Positions 19,850 through 29,448 of a stretch of 64,000 nt of DNA are shown here, one piece after another (within the stretch, counting starts at the first letter, position 1; the number at the start of each line of letters is the position of its first letter). Both the position numbers and the translations under genes were made by a program. The notes below the pieces were generated by a model. That model was not told the origin of the DNA. It saw only the letters and a program-made list of their open reading frames with translations, and did no database searches. The DNA lies in contig JBGVLV010000019.1 in assembly GCA_045124465.1 (NCBI GenBank), positions 6,801 to 70,800 on the forward strand, written 5' to 3'. This stretch comes from Scatosoma sp045124465 (GTDB lineage: Bacteria > Bacillota > Clostridia > Christensenellales > Borkfalkiaceae).

Positions 19850-21514
19850 TTACTCGTTTAACATACGGTTGACTGCGGAAACGAGGGCTTTGACGGACGA
19901 AGTCATAATGTCCGTGTGGATACCCGCTCCCCAGTACGGCTTGCCGTCCGATACGATACAAACGTACGAGGCGGCTTGGGAGGTGGAACGTTCTTCGAGC
20001 GCGTGTTCCACGTAGTTTTCAAGCACGTATTCCCTGCCCGTGACCCGCTTGATCGCGCTGCTCACGCAGTCGAGTCTGCCGTTGCCCTCCACTTCCACCG
20101 TGGAGGCTTTGCCGTTGTACTCGATGACGACCCTGCCTTTCATCTTCTCCGCCGACAGATCGTCGTAACCCGCCTCCAAAACGTTTATCGTTTCGTGCAG
20201 GTTCACGAAATCGCGCAGGAAAATGTCGTAGACCTCTTTCGCCGCAAGCTCTCTGTGTTCGTGGTCGGAAATGCTCTTTACGTGATAGCCGAACTGTTCG
20301 CGCATCTTCGCGGGCAAAACGAGTTTGAACTGCGTTTCGAGGATATAGCCGATCCCGCCCTTACCCGATTGCGAATTGATACGGATCACGTCCGCCTCGT
20401 ACACCCTGCCCACGTCCGCGGGGTCGATGGGAAGATAGGGAACGGTCCACGTATCCGCGTCCTTTTCCACGCGGTATTTCATACCCTTTGCGATCGCGTC
20501 CTGATGCGAACCGGAGAACGCCGCGAACACGAGCTGACCGCTGTACGGCTGGCGTTCGCCCACCTTCATTCTCGTCACCCGTTCGTATACCCGCGTGATC
20601 GAGGGAAGATCGGAAAAGTCGAGTTTGGGATCGACGCCCTGCGAGAACATATTCAGCGCAAGCGTTACGACGTCCACGTTCCCCGTGCGTTCGCCGTTGC
20701 CAAAAAGGGTCCCTTCGATACGGTCGCCGCCCGCGAGCAGACCCATTTCGCTGTCCGCCACCGCGCAGCCGCGGTCGTTATGCGGGTGCAGGGATACGAT
20801 CACGTTTTCCCGTCCGCGTAAGTTCTTGCACATATACTCCACTTGGTTCGCGTACACGTGGGGCATGGAATTTTCCACGGTCACGGGCAGGTTGATGATC
20901 GCCTTATCCTCCGCCGTCGGCTGCCAAACGTCCAAGACGGCGTTGCAGATCTCCGCCGCGAACTCGGGTTCGGTACCCGTAAAGCTTTCGGGGGAGTACT
21001 CGAACGTGATCTTGCCGTCCGCCTTTTCGCGGTATTCCTTGCAAAGTTTCGCGCCCGTCACGGCGATGTCGATAATTTCTTTTTTATCCCGTTTAAAGAC
21101 CTGTTCCCGTTGCGCTTTGGACGTGGAATTATACAAATGTACGATCGCGCGTTTCGCGCCTTTGAGCGCCTCGAACGTTTTCGCGATGATATGTTCGCGG
21201 GACTGGGTGAGGACTTGTATCGTCACGTCGTCGGGGATAAGGTCGCGTTCGATGAGCGCGCGGCAGAATTCGTATTCCGTTTCGCTCGCCGCGGGGAATC
21301 CCACTTCTATTTCCTTAAAACCGATCTTGCAGATAAGCCGGAAAAATTCGAGTTTTTCCTCCAAGCTCATGGGAATAATGAGCGCCTGATTTCCGTCGCG
21401 AAGATCGACGCTGCACCAAACGGGCGGTTTTTCGATCGCCGACTTTTTCGTCCAGTCCATCGTCACGCCCTGCGGTTCGAAATATTGTTTTATGTATTTT
21501 TGACTGTTCTTCAT
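19850..21514 (-). CDS. leuA: 2-isopropylmalate synthase (left-arm copy)
   Basis: Identical to 35687-37351. First committed enzyme of leucine synthesis, and first gene of the T-box-controlled operon. The start is the ATG behind GCGAGGAG; in-frame codons further upstream lie in the T-box leader. Confidence 0.94.
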   Translation of the reverse strand: MKNSQKYIKQYFEPQGVTMDWTKKSAIEKPPVWCSVDLRDGNQALIIPMSLEEKLEFFRLICKIGFKEIEVGFPAASETEYEFCRALIERDLIPDDVTIQVLTQSREHIIAKTFEALKGAKRAIVHLYNSTSKAQREQVFKRDKKEIIDIAVTGAKLCKEYREKADGKITFEYSPESFTGTEPEFAAEICNAVLDVWQPTAEDKAIINLPVTVENSMPHVYANQVEYMCKNLRGRENVIVSLHPHNDRGCAVADSEMGLLAGGDRIEGTLFGNGERTGNVDVVTLALNMFSQGVDPKLDFSDLPSITRVYERVTRMKVGERQPYSGQLVFAAFSGSHQDAIAKGMKYRVEKDADTWTVPYLPIDPADVGRVYEADVIRINSQSGKGGIGYILETQFKLVLPAKMREQFGYHVKSISDHEHRELAAKEVYDIFLRDFVNLHETINVLEAGYDDLSAEKMKGRVVIEYNGKASTVEVEGNGRLDCVSSAIKRVTGREYVLENYVEHALEERSTSQAASYVCIVSDGKPYWGAGIHTDIMTSSVKALVSAVNRMLNE

Positions 21515-21535
21515 AAACTCCTCGCTCGCGATGAT

Positions 21536-21858
21536 AAAAATAATCTCTTTTACGCGCTGAAAACGCATAAAAGAGACGAAGTTTTTTACTCTCCGCGGTA
21601 CCACTCTGTTTGACGGTCGCCCGTCCACTCGTGTCTTTGAAAGACTTTCCCTTTAACGGAGGATCCCGTCCGAATCTACTTGGCGTTTTTTACGCGGTTC
21701 TCTCGGCGGCTCGGGGAGGAGCTATCTTCCGCCGTCCGTATTGACTCGCACCTGCCGTCAACTCTCTGAAAATCGGATCTGGAGCGGATTTCTTTCCCGT
21801 CGTTGCCTTTAAAATTTATAGTTGTATCTATTTTATAACAATTTCCCCTTTTTGTCAA
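21536..21858 (-). promoter_or_regulatory. Leucine T-box leader with promoter (left-arm copy)
   Basis: Mirror of 35343-35665. It holds the minus-strand promoter (21830-21858), the Stem I domain, the T-box sequence AGAGTGGTACCGCGG (21593-21607) and the terminator. Confidence 0.92.
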
Positions 21859-21937
21859 GGGAGTACTGCCACTTTTTTTTGGGTTTTTCGGGAAAAATTT
21901 GTTATTTTCTCCGAAATTCCTCTCCGCTCCGCGGTTT

Positions 21938-23002
21938 TTAACCGATCTTATGGACCCAACCGAACGTATCCTCCGCTTTGCCCCATTGAATACCCGTCAG
22001 AATATCGTAGAGTTTCTGCGTGACCTCGCCGATCTTGCCGTCGTTGATCTCGTATTCGGCGTCTTCGTACGCAAGCTTGCCGATGGGCGACACGACCGCC
22101 GCCGTTCCGCAGCCCCAAGCCTCTTCCAGCTTGCCCGCTTTCATCGCCGCAACAAGCTCGTCTACCGACAACAGCCGTTCGCTGACTTTATATCCCAAAG
22201 ACTTCAAGACCTCGATACAGCTCTTGCGCGTGATACCGGGCAATATCGACCCCGTGAGCTTGGGCGTCACGATCTCGCCGTCGATCTTGAACATAACGTT
22301 CATCGCGCCGACCTCTTCGATATATTTGCGCTCTACGCCGTCCAGCCAAAGCACCTGCGAATAGCCTTTCTTCGCCGCTCTTTCGCCCGCTCTCGTGCTT
22401 GCCGCGTAGTTCCCGCCGCACTTCGCGTAGCCCGTTCCGCCGCGGACCGTTCTCACGTCCTCGCTTTCGATCATGATCTTGACGGGGTTGATCCCCTCCG
22501 CGTAATAACTGCCGCTCGGCGAGGCGATGAGCATAAATCTCGCTCTGTGTACCGCGTGTACGCCCAGGCTCTCGTCGTTGCCGAACATAAACGGACGGAG
22601 ATAGAGCGAAGTCCCGAACGACTTCGGCACGAACCGTTCTTCGAGTTTTACGAACGTTTCCAAAATTTCGAGCGCGTCGCCCTCGTCCAAAAGAGGCAGA
22701 CTCATACGCTCCGCGGAATTGTTCATACGTTTGATATTTTCAAGCGGTCTGAACAGCTGTACGCCGCCGTCCTCGCGGCGGTACGCTTTCAAACCTTCGA
22801 ATATTTCCGCGCCGTAATGGAGTACCGTCGAGGCGGGGTGCAGCGATATGTTCCCGAACGGAACGATCCTCGCGTCGAACCAGCCTTTCCCCTCCTCGTA
22901 GTCCATTAAAAACATATGGTCGGTGAATACTTTCCCGAACCCCAGTTTGTCTTCCGGCGGCATCTGTTTGGGAGTCGTCGTTTTCGTGATCTTGATTTCC
23001 AT
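21938..23002 (-). CDS. ilvE: Branched-chain amino acid aminotransferase (left-arm copy)
   Basis: Identical to 34199-35263. A class IV PLP aminotransferase performing the last step of valine, leucine and isoleucine synthesis. Its own promoter lies at 23065-23093 (TTGACT and TATTAT, 17 bp apart). Confidence 0.94.
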   Translation of the reverse strand: MEIKITKTTTPKQMPPEDKLGFGKVFTDHMFLMDYEEGKGWFDARIVPFGNISLHPASTVLHYGAEIFEGLKAYRREDGGVQLFRPLENIKRMNNSAERMSLPLLDEGDALEILETFVKLEERFVPKSFGTSLYLRPFMFGNDESLGVHAVHRARFMLIASPSGSYYAEGINPVKIMIESEDVRTVRGGTGYAKCGGNYAASTRAGERAAKKGYSQVLWLDGVERKYIEEVGAMNVMFKIDGEIVTPKLTGSILPGITRKSCIEVLKSLGYKVSERLLSVDELVAAMKAGKLEEAWGCGTAAVVSPIGKLAYEDAEYEINDGKIGEVTQKLYDILTGIQWGKAEDTFGWVHKIG

Positions 23003-23130
23003 TTCAACCTCCCTGTTTCAATTCGAAAAACGAATTGATATTCTTCCTTTAATTTATTTATACAATAATAGCACACTAAACTTGCGAAGTCAACTATTCC
23101 GCGCGGAAATTTTCGGTTTTTTTGAAAAAA

Positions 23131-24693
23131 TTAGATATTTTCTTCGTTTCCCGCCTCGATGTCGCGGATAAATTCTTCGTTCTGCTCGGGGTACACCGAA
23201 AGCATAGGCTGTATATCCGCGCCCTTCTTGCGGTCGAAATAGTTCTTGGTGATCTTGACGATAAGCCCGCTCATCAGCACCAGACCGATCAGGTTGGGGA
23301 GCGCCATCAGTCCGTTGAACGTATCCGAGATCGCCCAGGCAAGTTCGCCGTCGATGACCGCCGACACGATGACGAGGAGTACGTACGCGATCTTAAAGAC
23401 GGTCGTCGCGATCTTTCTGCCCTTATCGCCCGTCGGACGGAAGAGGAAATCCACCGCCTTTTCCCCGTAGTACGACCACGCGAGCGTCGTCGTGAACGAG
23501 AACAGCGGAATGATGGTGGAATATACCACCGTTCCGAACGCCCCGAACATCTCCTCGAACGCCATCATCGACACCGTGGTGTCCACGTAGTTGCCGCCGT
23601 AAAGCACTTCGAAGTTATCCCCGAACGTTACGAGGATAACGAGCGCGGTCAGCGTGCATATAATGAAAGTATCGAAGAACACTTCGAAAATACCCCAAAG
23701 TCCCTGTTTGACGGGTTCGCGGGTCTTGGACGCGCTGTGCGCGATGACGGACGAACCGAGTCCCGCCTCGTTGGAGAACACGCCGCGGGCAAGACCTTTT
23801 TTGATGATATCCGCGAACACGAATCCCGCAAAGCCGCCGACCGCCGCCTTGAACGAGAATATATTCGTAAAGATGAGCGCGAACGCGCCGCCGACCGCCG
23901 TAATATTCGCAAAAATGATGACGAGCGCCATCAAGATGAACAAAAGCGACATAAACGGCACGAGAATGGACGCTACGCGGCCGATGCTCTTGATCCCGCC
24001 CAAAATGATGAGCGCAAGCACGACGGCTACGACGATACCGACGACAAGACCGATGACCGTTTTGTTCCCGTCGGAGAACACGCTTTGGAAGGTGAGCGAC
24101 ATTTTGTTCGTCTGCGCGCCGCTCATACCGATCGCCGCGAGGGTACAGAACACCGCCGCCATCACGCCGAGCGTTTTGCCAAGCCCTTTCAAAAACGAGC
24201 CTTTCTTGCCTTCGACGTTCCTGCCCAAGCCCTCGGAAAGGTAGTACGCGGGTCCGCCCGAAAAGTCGCCCGTGTTCTTGTCCTTTTTACGGAAGAACAT
24301 ACCGAGCACGTTTTCGGCGTAGTTGGTGACCATACCGAAGAACGCGGATATCCACATCCAGAACACCGCGCCCGGACCGCCCGTCATAATCGCGGACGAA
24401 ACGCCGATGATATTCCCCGTGCCGACCGTGCCCGAAATGGCGGTGGCGAACGCCTCGAACGGGGAGATGGAATTTTCTTTGTCGTTCTTCGACCGTTTCT
24501 TGCCCATGCCTTTGACGGCGGGGACGATGGTCGAGTTCAAGGACGCGCCGAATTTATGCACCTGCATAAACTTCGTCCGTACGGTGAGCAGTATGCCCGT
24601 GCCGAGGATCAGCACGATCATCGGCCAGCCCCAGACGATGTTGTTGAGGAAAGTGTTTACTTTCTCAACGCCCGAAAGGATAGTTTCCCACAT
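23131..24693 (-). CDS. Na+/alanine-glycine symporter, AGCS family (left-arm copy)
   Basis: Identical to 32508-34070. A polytopic membrane transporter of 520 residues under a glycine riboswitch. Confidence 0.92.
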   Translation of the reverse strand: MWETILSGVEKVNTFLNNIVWGWPMIVLILGTGILLTVRTKFMQVHKFGASLNSTIVPAVKGMGKKRSKNDKENSISPFEAFATAISGTVGTGNIIGVSSAIMTGGPGAVFWMWISAFFGMVTNYAENVLGMFFRKKDKNTGDFSGGPAYYLSEGLGRNVEGKKGSFLKGLGKTLGVMAAVFCTLAAIGMSGAQTNKMSLTFQSVFSDGNKTVIGLVVGIVVAVVLALIILGGIKSIGRVASILVPFMSLLFILMALVIIFANITAVGGAFALIFTNIFSFKAAVGGFAGFVFADIIKKGLARGVFSNEAGLGSSVIAHSASKTREPVKQGLWGIFEVFFDTFIICTLTALVILVTFGDNFEVLYGGNYVDTTVSMMAFEEMFGAFGTVVYSTIIPLFSFTTTLAWSYYGEKAVDFLFRPTGDKGRKIATTVFKIAYVLLVIVSAVIDGELAWAISDTFNGLMALPNLIGLVLMSGLIVKITKNYFDRKKGADIQPMLSVYPEQNEEFIRDIEAGNEENI

Positions 24694-24717
24694 TGTTTGT
24701 TTCCTCCTGCGTGGAAA

Positions 24718-25001
24718 TAAAAAAATAAAACGAAGTAAACGCTCACGCGCGCACTTCGCTCAAAAAACGGTATTATTCGCCCTTTTCGGTTGGAAAAAGA
24801 GAGCAATACTTCGTCCTTTTGCCTGAGAGATTTACAAAACGCGGGTACGCCCGTTTTTTGCATTGCCCCTTCGGCACCCGCGGAAAACAAAAACGCGGAC
24901 TTCTCCAAAGTGCTATCCGAGCGCGGTTCCCGATCTTGCGATCACCTGAGAGGTTTACTCCTTCGGTCAGACGGAAACGTCTGTCTTCCGCACCCTTCAT
25001 T
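24718..25001 (-). promoter_or_regulatory. Tandem glycine riboswitch (left-arm copy)
   Basis: Mirror of 32200-32483; both aptamers carry the CTCTCAGG signature. The rest of the 467-bp gap up to galM holds two divergent promoters. Confidence 0.9.
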
Positions 25002-25019
25002 TAGCGTTTGCTATATCCC

Positions 25020-25131
25020 ATCATAGCATAATTTGTCCGAACGTGTCAATAAATTTTTACACCGTTTTCACATTTTTTTGTACTTTTTCTTCTCTCAATC
25101 GTTGGCTTTTTTCCGCGCGGTATGTTATAAT
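25020..25131. promoter_or_regulatory. Divergent promoters of the glycine riboswitch and galM (left-arm copy)
   Basis: The riboswitch promoter is on the minus strand: TTGACA at 25044-25049 and TATGAT at 25020-25025, 18 bp apart. The galM promoter is on the plus strand: TTGGCT at 25102-25107 and TATAAT at 25126-25131, 18 bp apart. Confidence 0.78.
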
Positions 25132-25161
25132 ACTGATAAATAAAAAATAAAGGAAACGGCT

Positions 25162-26190
25162 ATGATCAAAAAGACTTACGAATTCGAAAACAACGGCGAA
25201 ACATACGCGGTGTACACCCTCTCCAACGCGAAGGGCAGCGAAATGGATATCCTGACCTACGGCGCGCGTATCACGCGCATTTCCGTACCCGACAAAAACG
25301 GCGCGTTCGGCGACGTGATCGTCGGCTACGCAAAACCCGAAGACTACTGCGGCAAGACGGCGTATTACGGCGCGACCATCGGCAGATTCGGCAACCGTAT
25401 CGAAAAGGGCAGATTCACGATCGGCGGCAAGAGCTATCAGCTCGAAATCAACGATCGGAGCAATTCCCTCCACGGCGGTACGACCGCGAATTTCGATTCG
25501 CAAAACTGGACTGCGAAGATCGAGGGCGACAAGCTCGTGACCTCGCTTATCTCCCCCGACGGCGCGGGCGGATACCCCGGTACGATGAACGTCAGCGTTA
25601 CTTTCTCGCTCACCGACGAGGACGAAGTGGTGATCGAATATCTCGCGACGACGGATAAGGACACCCCCTGCAACCTCACCAACCACGCCTATTTCAACCT
25701 CGGCGGGCAGGACACGATCCTTTCGCACGAGCTTATGATCAAGGCGAGCAAACTCACGCCCGTGGACGACGAACTTATTCCCCACGGCGAATATATGGAC
25801 ATCGTCGGAACGCCCTATTCGTTCGATCCCGCGAAAAAGCTGGGCGCGGATATGTTCTCGGACGCGAAGATGATCAAGGACTGCAACGGTTACGACTTCA
25901 ACTACTGTCTTGACCGCGCGGGAAAGGGTCTGGAACATTTCGCGTACGTGTACGACGAGGAATCGGGCAGAAAGATGGACTGCTACACCACTTTGCCGGG
26001 CGTTCAGCTCTACACCGCTTGCCACATGAGTTTAAGCGGCAAAAAACAGTACGGCGACCATTGCTCGCTCTGCTTGGAAACGCAAGGTTTCCCCAACTCC
26101 CCCAACTGTCCCGAGTATCCCTCGACGGTTTTGAAAGCGGGCGAGGAATACCGCGAAACGACGGTGTATAAATTCTCCGTAGTCAAATAA
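25162..26190 (+). CDS. galM: Aldose 1-epimerase (left-arm copy)
   Basis: Identical to 31011-32039. It interconverts alpha and beta anomers of hexoses; the motif NHAYFNL is present. Confidence 0.93.
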   Translation: MIKKTYEFENNGETYAVYTLSNAKGSEMDILTYGARITRISVPDKNGAFGDVIVGYAKPEDYCGKTAYYGATIGRFGNRIEKGRFTIGGKSYQLEINDRSNSLHGGTTANFDSQNWTAKIEGDKLVTSLISPDGAGGYPGTMNVSVTFSLTDEDEVVIEYLATTDKDTPCNLTNHAYFNLGGQDTILSHELMIKASKLTPVDDELIPHGEYMDIVGTPYSFDPAKKLGADMFSDAKMIKDCNGYDFNYCLDRAGKGLEHFAYVYDEESGRKMDCYTTLPGVQLYTACHMSLSGKKQYGDHCSLCLETQGFPNSPNCPEYPSTVLKAGEEYRETTVYKFSVVK

Positions 26191-26228
26191 CGAAAAAACT
26201 TTTTGCAAGGTTTTTGCAAGGGTACGAT

Positions 26229-27752
26229 ATGCTGAAAGCGCTTTTCAAAAAACTCAAAGAGTCGGCGATCTCAGTGTTACCGGTAACGCTCATCGTCCTG
26301 CTCCTCAACTGCACCCCGCTCGTGGACTTTTCGACGAGCGAGGTCGTCGTTTTCGTCGTCTGCGCCCTCGCGCTCATCGTCGGTATGGCGCTTTTCAACC
26401 TCGGCGCGGACATCGCCATGACCCCGATGGGCGAACAGGTCGGTTCGGGTCTGCCTAAAAAGGGTAAATTCAAAACGTTGCTCCTCATCTGTTTGGTGAT
26501 GGGCATTTTCGTCACGATCGCCGAACCCGATCTTTCCGTACTTGCCTCGCAGGTGCAAGACGTCATCAACGGCACGGCGCTCACCGTCGCCATCGGCGTG
26601 GGCGTGGGCGTGTTCTTGGTGCTGTCCGTGCTCCGCGTGGTGTTCCGTCTGAACCTTTCGCACCTGATGACCTTTTTCTATATGCTCTTATTCGCGATCG
26701 CGGCGCTCATCATCGTGCAGGGTAACGAGAGCTTTCTCGCCCTCGCGTTCGACTCGGGCGGCGTGACGACGGGGCCTATCACCGTGCCGTTCATTATGGC
26801 GCTCGGCGTGGGCGTGGCGGCGGCGCTCGGCGACAAGCGCGACCGCGAGAGCAGTTTCGGTTTCATCGCACTCTGCTCGATCGGTCCTATCCTCGCCGTG
26901 CTTATCCTCGGTCTGACCGCGAACGGCGAAGTGGCGTATTCGTTGCCCGATTACGCGATGCACTCGGAGATGGCGGCGATCGGAGAAACGGTCTTCGAAA
27001 CGTGCAAAGAAGTGTTCGTCGCGTTGTTGCCCATCGTCGCGTTCTTCTTCCTCTTGCAATTCTTACTGCTCAAATTACCCAAAAAACGTATCGTACAGAT
27101 CGTCGTGGGTATCTTCTATACCTTCTTCGGCTTGGTGATCTTCCTCACCGCCGTAGCCGTCGGGTTCATGCCCGTCGGGTATAAGATGGGCGCGCAGCTC
27201 GCCGAACACAGCCCCGTGCTCCTCGTCGCGTTCGCGTTCCTGCTCGGCGTTACCGTCGTGCTTGCCGAACCCGCGATCCACGTCCTTAACAAACAGGTCG
27301 AATCGGTGACGGGCGGCGCGGTGAGCAAACGTTCTATGCTCATAGCCCTGTCCGCGGGCGTAGGCGCGGCGATCGCGCTGTCCGTTCTGCGGGTCATCTT
27401 CGATTTCAGCGTTTTGTATTACCTGATACCCGGTTACTTTATCGCGCTCGGATTGTCCTTCTTCGTACCGAAGATCTACACGGCGATCGCGTTCGACTCG
27501 GGCGGCGTAGCGAGCGGACCTCTGACTTCGAGTTTCATTCTCCCCTTCGTCATCGGTATCTGCGCCGTTTTGCAGGGCGAGAGCAAAGTTTTGGTGGACG
27601 CGTTCGGACTGGTGTCCATGGTCGCGATGACCCCGCTCATCACCATTCAGATACTCGGTTTCAAAGCCGTCGTCACCAAGCGCGTACGCGAGAAGGTCGC
27701 GATGAAACGTATCCTCGGCGCGGACGACAAACAGATCATCAATTTTCTTTAA
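26229..27752 (+). CDS. DUF1538 membrane protein with internal duplication (left-arm copy)
   Basis: Identical to 29449-30972. A polytopic putative cation transporter, 38 bp behind galM and 12 bp before the first PII-like gene. The ATG at 26229 behind AAGGG is preferred over the TTG at 26214. Confidence 0.85.
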   Translation: MLKALFKKLKESAISVLPVTLIVLLLNCTPLVDFSTSEVVVFVVCALALIVGMALFNLGADIAMTPMGEQVGSGLPKKGKFKTLLLICLVMGIFVTIAEPDLSVLASQVQDVINGTALTVAIGVGVGVFLVLSVLRVVFRLNLSHLMTFFYMLLFAIAALIIVQGNESFLALAFDSGGVTTGPITVPFIMALGVGVAAALGDKRDRESSFGFIALCSIGPILAVLILGLTANGEVAYSLPDYAMHSEMAAIGETVFETCKEVFVALLPIVAFFFLLQFLLLKLPKKRIVQIVVGIFYTFFGLVIFLTAVAVGFMPVGYKMGAQLAEHSPVLLVAFAFLLGVTVVLAEPAIHVLNKQVESVTGGAVSKRSMLIALSAGVGAAIALSVLRVIFDFSVLYYLIPGYFIALGLSFFVPKIYTAIAFDSGGVASGPLTSSFILPFVIGICAVLQGESKVLVDAFGLVSMVAMTPLITIQILGFKAVVTKRVREKVAMKRILGADDKQIINFL

Positions 27753-27764
27753 GGAGGGGCAGGT

Positions 27765-28175
27765 ATGGGATTACCGAAACTTACGAGAAAAAGTAAAAAG
27801 TCGCGCTCGGCGGTAAACTCCGATTTCAAAAAGCTCAAACTGCTCGTCACCGTCGTCAATCGGAGCAAGACGGAATTCTACGCCGATCTGCTCGGCGGGT
27901 TCGAGATCAATTTCCAAACGAGCGTTTTGGGGCAAGGCACGGCGAGGTCGGAAACGCTGCACCTGCTCGGACTGGAAGACTCGGACAAAGGGGTCATCTT
28001 CTCGATCGTACGCGAGGACCGCGCCGCGGACGCGCTCGCGGCGCTGGACGAGAAGTTCCGCACCGTAAAGAACGGCAAAGGCATCGCGTTCACCGTTCCC
28101 TTATCCAGCGTGGTCGGGGTCGCGATCTATCGGTTTTTAAGCAATAACAGAACGCCCGTCAAGGAGGAGAAATAA
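27765..28175 (+). CDS. PII-like protein 1 (left-arm copy)
   Basis: Identical to 29026-29436. A diverged P-II family protein of 136 residues, likely partner of the DUF1538 transporter. Confidence 0.75.
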   Translation: MGLPKLTRKSKKSRSAVNSDFKKLKLLVTVVNRSKTEFYADLLGGFEINFQTSVLGQGTARSETLHLLGLEDSDKGVIFSIVREDRAADALAALDEKFRTVKNGKGIAFTVPLSSVVGVAIYRFLSNNRTPVKEEK

Positions 28176-28177
28176 TT

Positions 28178-28561
28178 ATGGAACAGAAATTCACGCACGA
28201 GGCTATCTTCTGCATCGTCAACAGCGGTTACAGCGACACGGTCATGGACGCGGCGAAAAAGATCGGCGCGCGCGGCGGCACGGTCATCAACGCGCGCGGC
28301 ACGGCGGGAAAGGAGGCGGAAACGTTCTTCGGCATTTCCGTTCAGCCCGAAAAGGAGATCGTAATGATCCTCGTACCCGCAAAGCTCAAAGACAAACTTT
28401 TGAACGCCCTGTACGAGGAGGCGGGTCTGAACTCGGCGGGTCAAGGTATCGCGTTCTCTCTGCCCGTGGACGGCGTTGTGGGTATGTCGGAATTCCCCGA
28501 CAAGAAAGACCCGCAACAGATCTCCGTTTTCCACCCAAGCGAAGAACCTGCGGAAGTATAA
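28178..28561 (+). CDS. PII-like protein 2 (left-arm copy)
   Basis: Identical to 28640-29023. A P-II family protein of 127 residues starting 2 bp behind the first PII-like gene and ending 39 bp before the axis of the inverted repeat. Confidence 0.85.
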   Translation: MEQKFTHEAIFCIVNSGYSDTVMDAAKKIGARGGTVINARGTAGKEAETFFGISVQPEKEIVMILVPAKLKDKLLNALYEEAGLNSAGQGIAFSLPVDGVVGMSEFPDKKDPQQISVFHPSEEPAEV

Positions 28562-28570
28562 TCGAAAAAT

Positions 28571-28630
28571 AAGAAAAAGAAACGCCGCCCCGAACTTACG
28601 CGTAAGTTCGGGGCGGCGTTTCTTTTTCTT
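28571..28630. terminator. Terminator hairpin at the axis of the inverted repeat
   Basis: The GC-rich stem CGCCGCCCCGAACTTACG (28583-28600) pairs with its exact complement at 28601-28618, flanked by A-rich sequence on the left and a T-rich tract on the right, as in a bidirectional rho-independent terminator. The centre is the self-complementary ACGCGT with no unpaired loop base. Because the two halves are forced to be identical by the palindrome, only one half is independent evidence for the native terminator. Confidence 0.85.
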
Positions 28631-28639
28631 ATTTTTCGA

Positions 28640-29023
28640 TTATACTTCCGCAGGTTCTTCGCTTGGGTGGAAAACGGAGATCTGTTGCGGGTCTTTCTTG
28701 TCGGGGAATTCCGACATACCCACAACGCCGTCCACGGGCAGAGAGAACGCGATACCTTGACCCGCCGAGTTCAGACCCGCCTCCTCGTACAGGGCGTTCA
28801 AAAGTTTGTCTTTGAGCTTTGCGGGTACGAGGATCATTACGATCTCCTTTTCGGGCTGAACGGAAATGCCGAAGAACGTTTCCGCCTCCTTTCCCGCCGT
28901 GCCGCGCGCGTTGATGACCGTGCCGCCGCGCGCGCCGATCTTTTTCGCCGCGTCCATGACCGTGTCGCTGTAACCGCTGTTGACGATGCAGAAGATAGCC
29001 TCGTGCGTGAATTTCTGTTCCAT
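28640..29023 (-). CDS. PII-like signalling protein 2
   Basis: A 127-residue protein with the P-II (GlnB-like) family pattern: an N-terminal beta strand EAIFCIVNSGYSD, a long loop region INARGTAGKEAETFFGI in the place of the T-loop, then the core strand KEIVMILVP and the C-terminal segment GQGIAFSLPVDGVVGM. Classical PII proteins bind ATP/ADP and 2-oxoglutarate and act on transporters or enzymes through the T-loop. The usual uridylylated tyrosine is not apparent, so modification of the GlnD type is not expected. The gene follows PII-like gene 1 with a 2-bp gap and a strong Shine-Dalgarno sequence (AGGAGG), so the two are probably made together. Family assignment is firm; the ligand and target (probably the DUF1538 transporter) are inference from context. 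Confidence 0.85.
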   Translation of the reverse strand: MEQKFTHEAIFCIVNSGYSDTVMDAAKKIGARGGTVINARGTAGKEAETFFGISVQPEKEIVMILVPAKLKDKLLNALYEEAGLNSAGQGIAFSLPVDGVVGMSEFPDKKDPQQISVFHPSEEPAEV

Positions 29024-29025
29024 AA

Positions 29026-29436
29026 TTATTTCTCCTCCTTGACGGGCGTTCTGTTATTGCTTAAAAACCGATAGATCGCGACCCCGACCACGCTGGATAA
29101 GGGAACGGTGAACGCGATGCCTTTGCCGTTCTTTACGGTGCGGAACTTCTCGTCCAGCGCCGCGAGCGCGTCCGCGGCGCGGTCCTCGCGTACGATCGAG
29201 AAGATGACCCCTTTGTCCGAGTCTTCCAGTCCGAGCAGGTGCAGCGTTTCCGACCTCGCCGTGCCTTGCCCCAAAACGCTCGTTTGGAAATTGATCTCGA
29301 ACCCGCCGAGCAGATCGGCGTAGAATTCCGTCTTGCTCCGATTGACGACGGTGACGAGCAGTTTGAGCTTTTTGAAATCGGAGTTTACCGCCGAGCGCGA
29401 CTTTTTACTTTTTCTCGTAAGTTTCGGTAATCCCAT
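29026..29436 (-). CDS. PII-like signalling protein 1, diverged
   Basis: A 136-residue protein with about 20 basic residues-rich N-terminal positions (KLTRKSKKSR) before a P-II-like core: KLLVTVVNRSKTEFYADLL, a loop region TSVLGQGTARSETLHLLGL in the T-loop position, GVIFSIVRED, and the C-terminal GKGIAFTVPLSSVVGVAIY. The C-terminal block matches that of the neighbouring PII-like protein 2, so the two look like paralogues from a duplication. It lies 12 bp behind the DUF1538 gene behind a strong Shine-Dalgarno sequence (AAGGAGGGG). A role as the membrane-facing partner of the transporter is suggested by the basic N-terminus but is inference. Confidence 0.75.
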   Translation of the reverse strand: MGLPKLTRKSKKSRSAVNSDFKKLKLLVTVVNRSKTEFYADLLGGFEINFQTSVLGQGTARSETLHLLGLEDSDKGVIFSIVREDRAADALAALDEKFRTVKNGKGIAFTVPLSSVVGVAIYRFLSNNRTPVKEEK

Positions 29437-29448
29437 ACCTGCCCCTCC

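Larger units (their letters stand above)
1..28600. repeat. Left arm of a 57.2-kb perfect inverted repeat
   Basis: This arm is the reverse complement of 28601-57200; paired positions add up to 57201. Base 1 pairs with base 57200 (the arm starts CTTTTCGTAG and its partner ends CTACGAAAAG). All genes here recur in the other arm with the same protein sequence. The repeat reaches the left window edge, so its true outer end is not visible. Confidence 0.97.
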
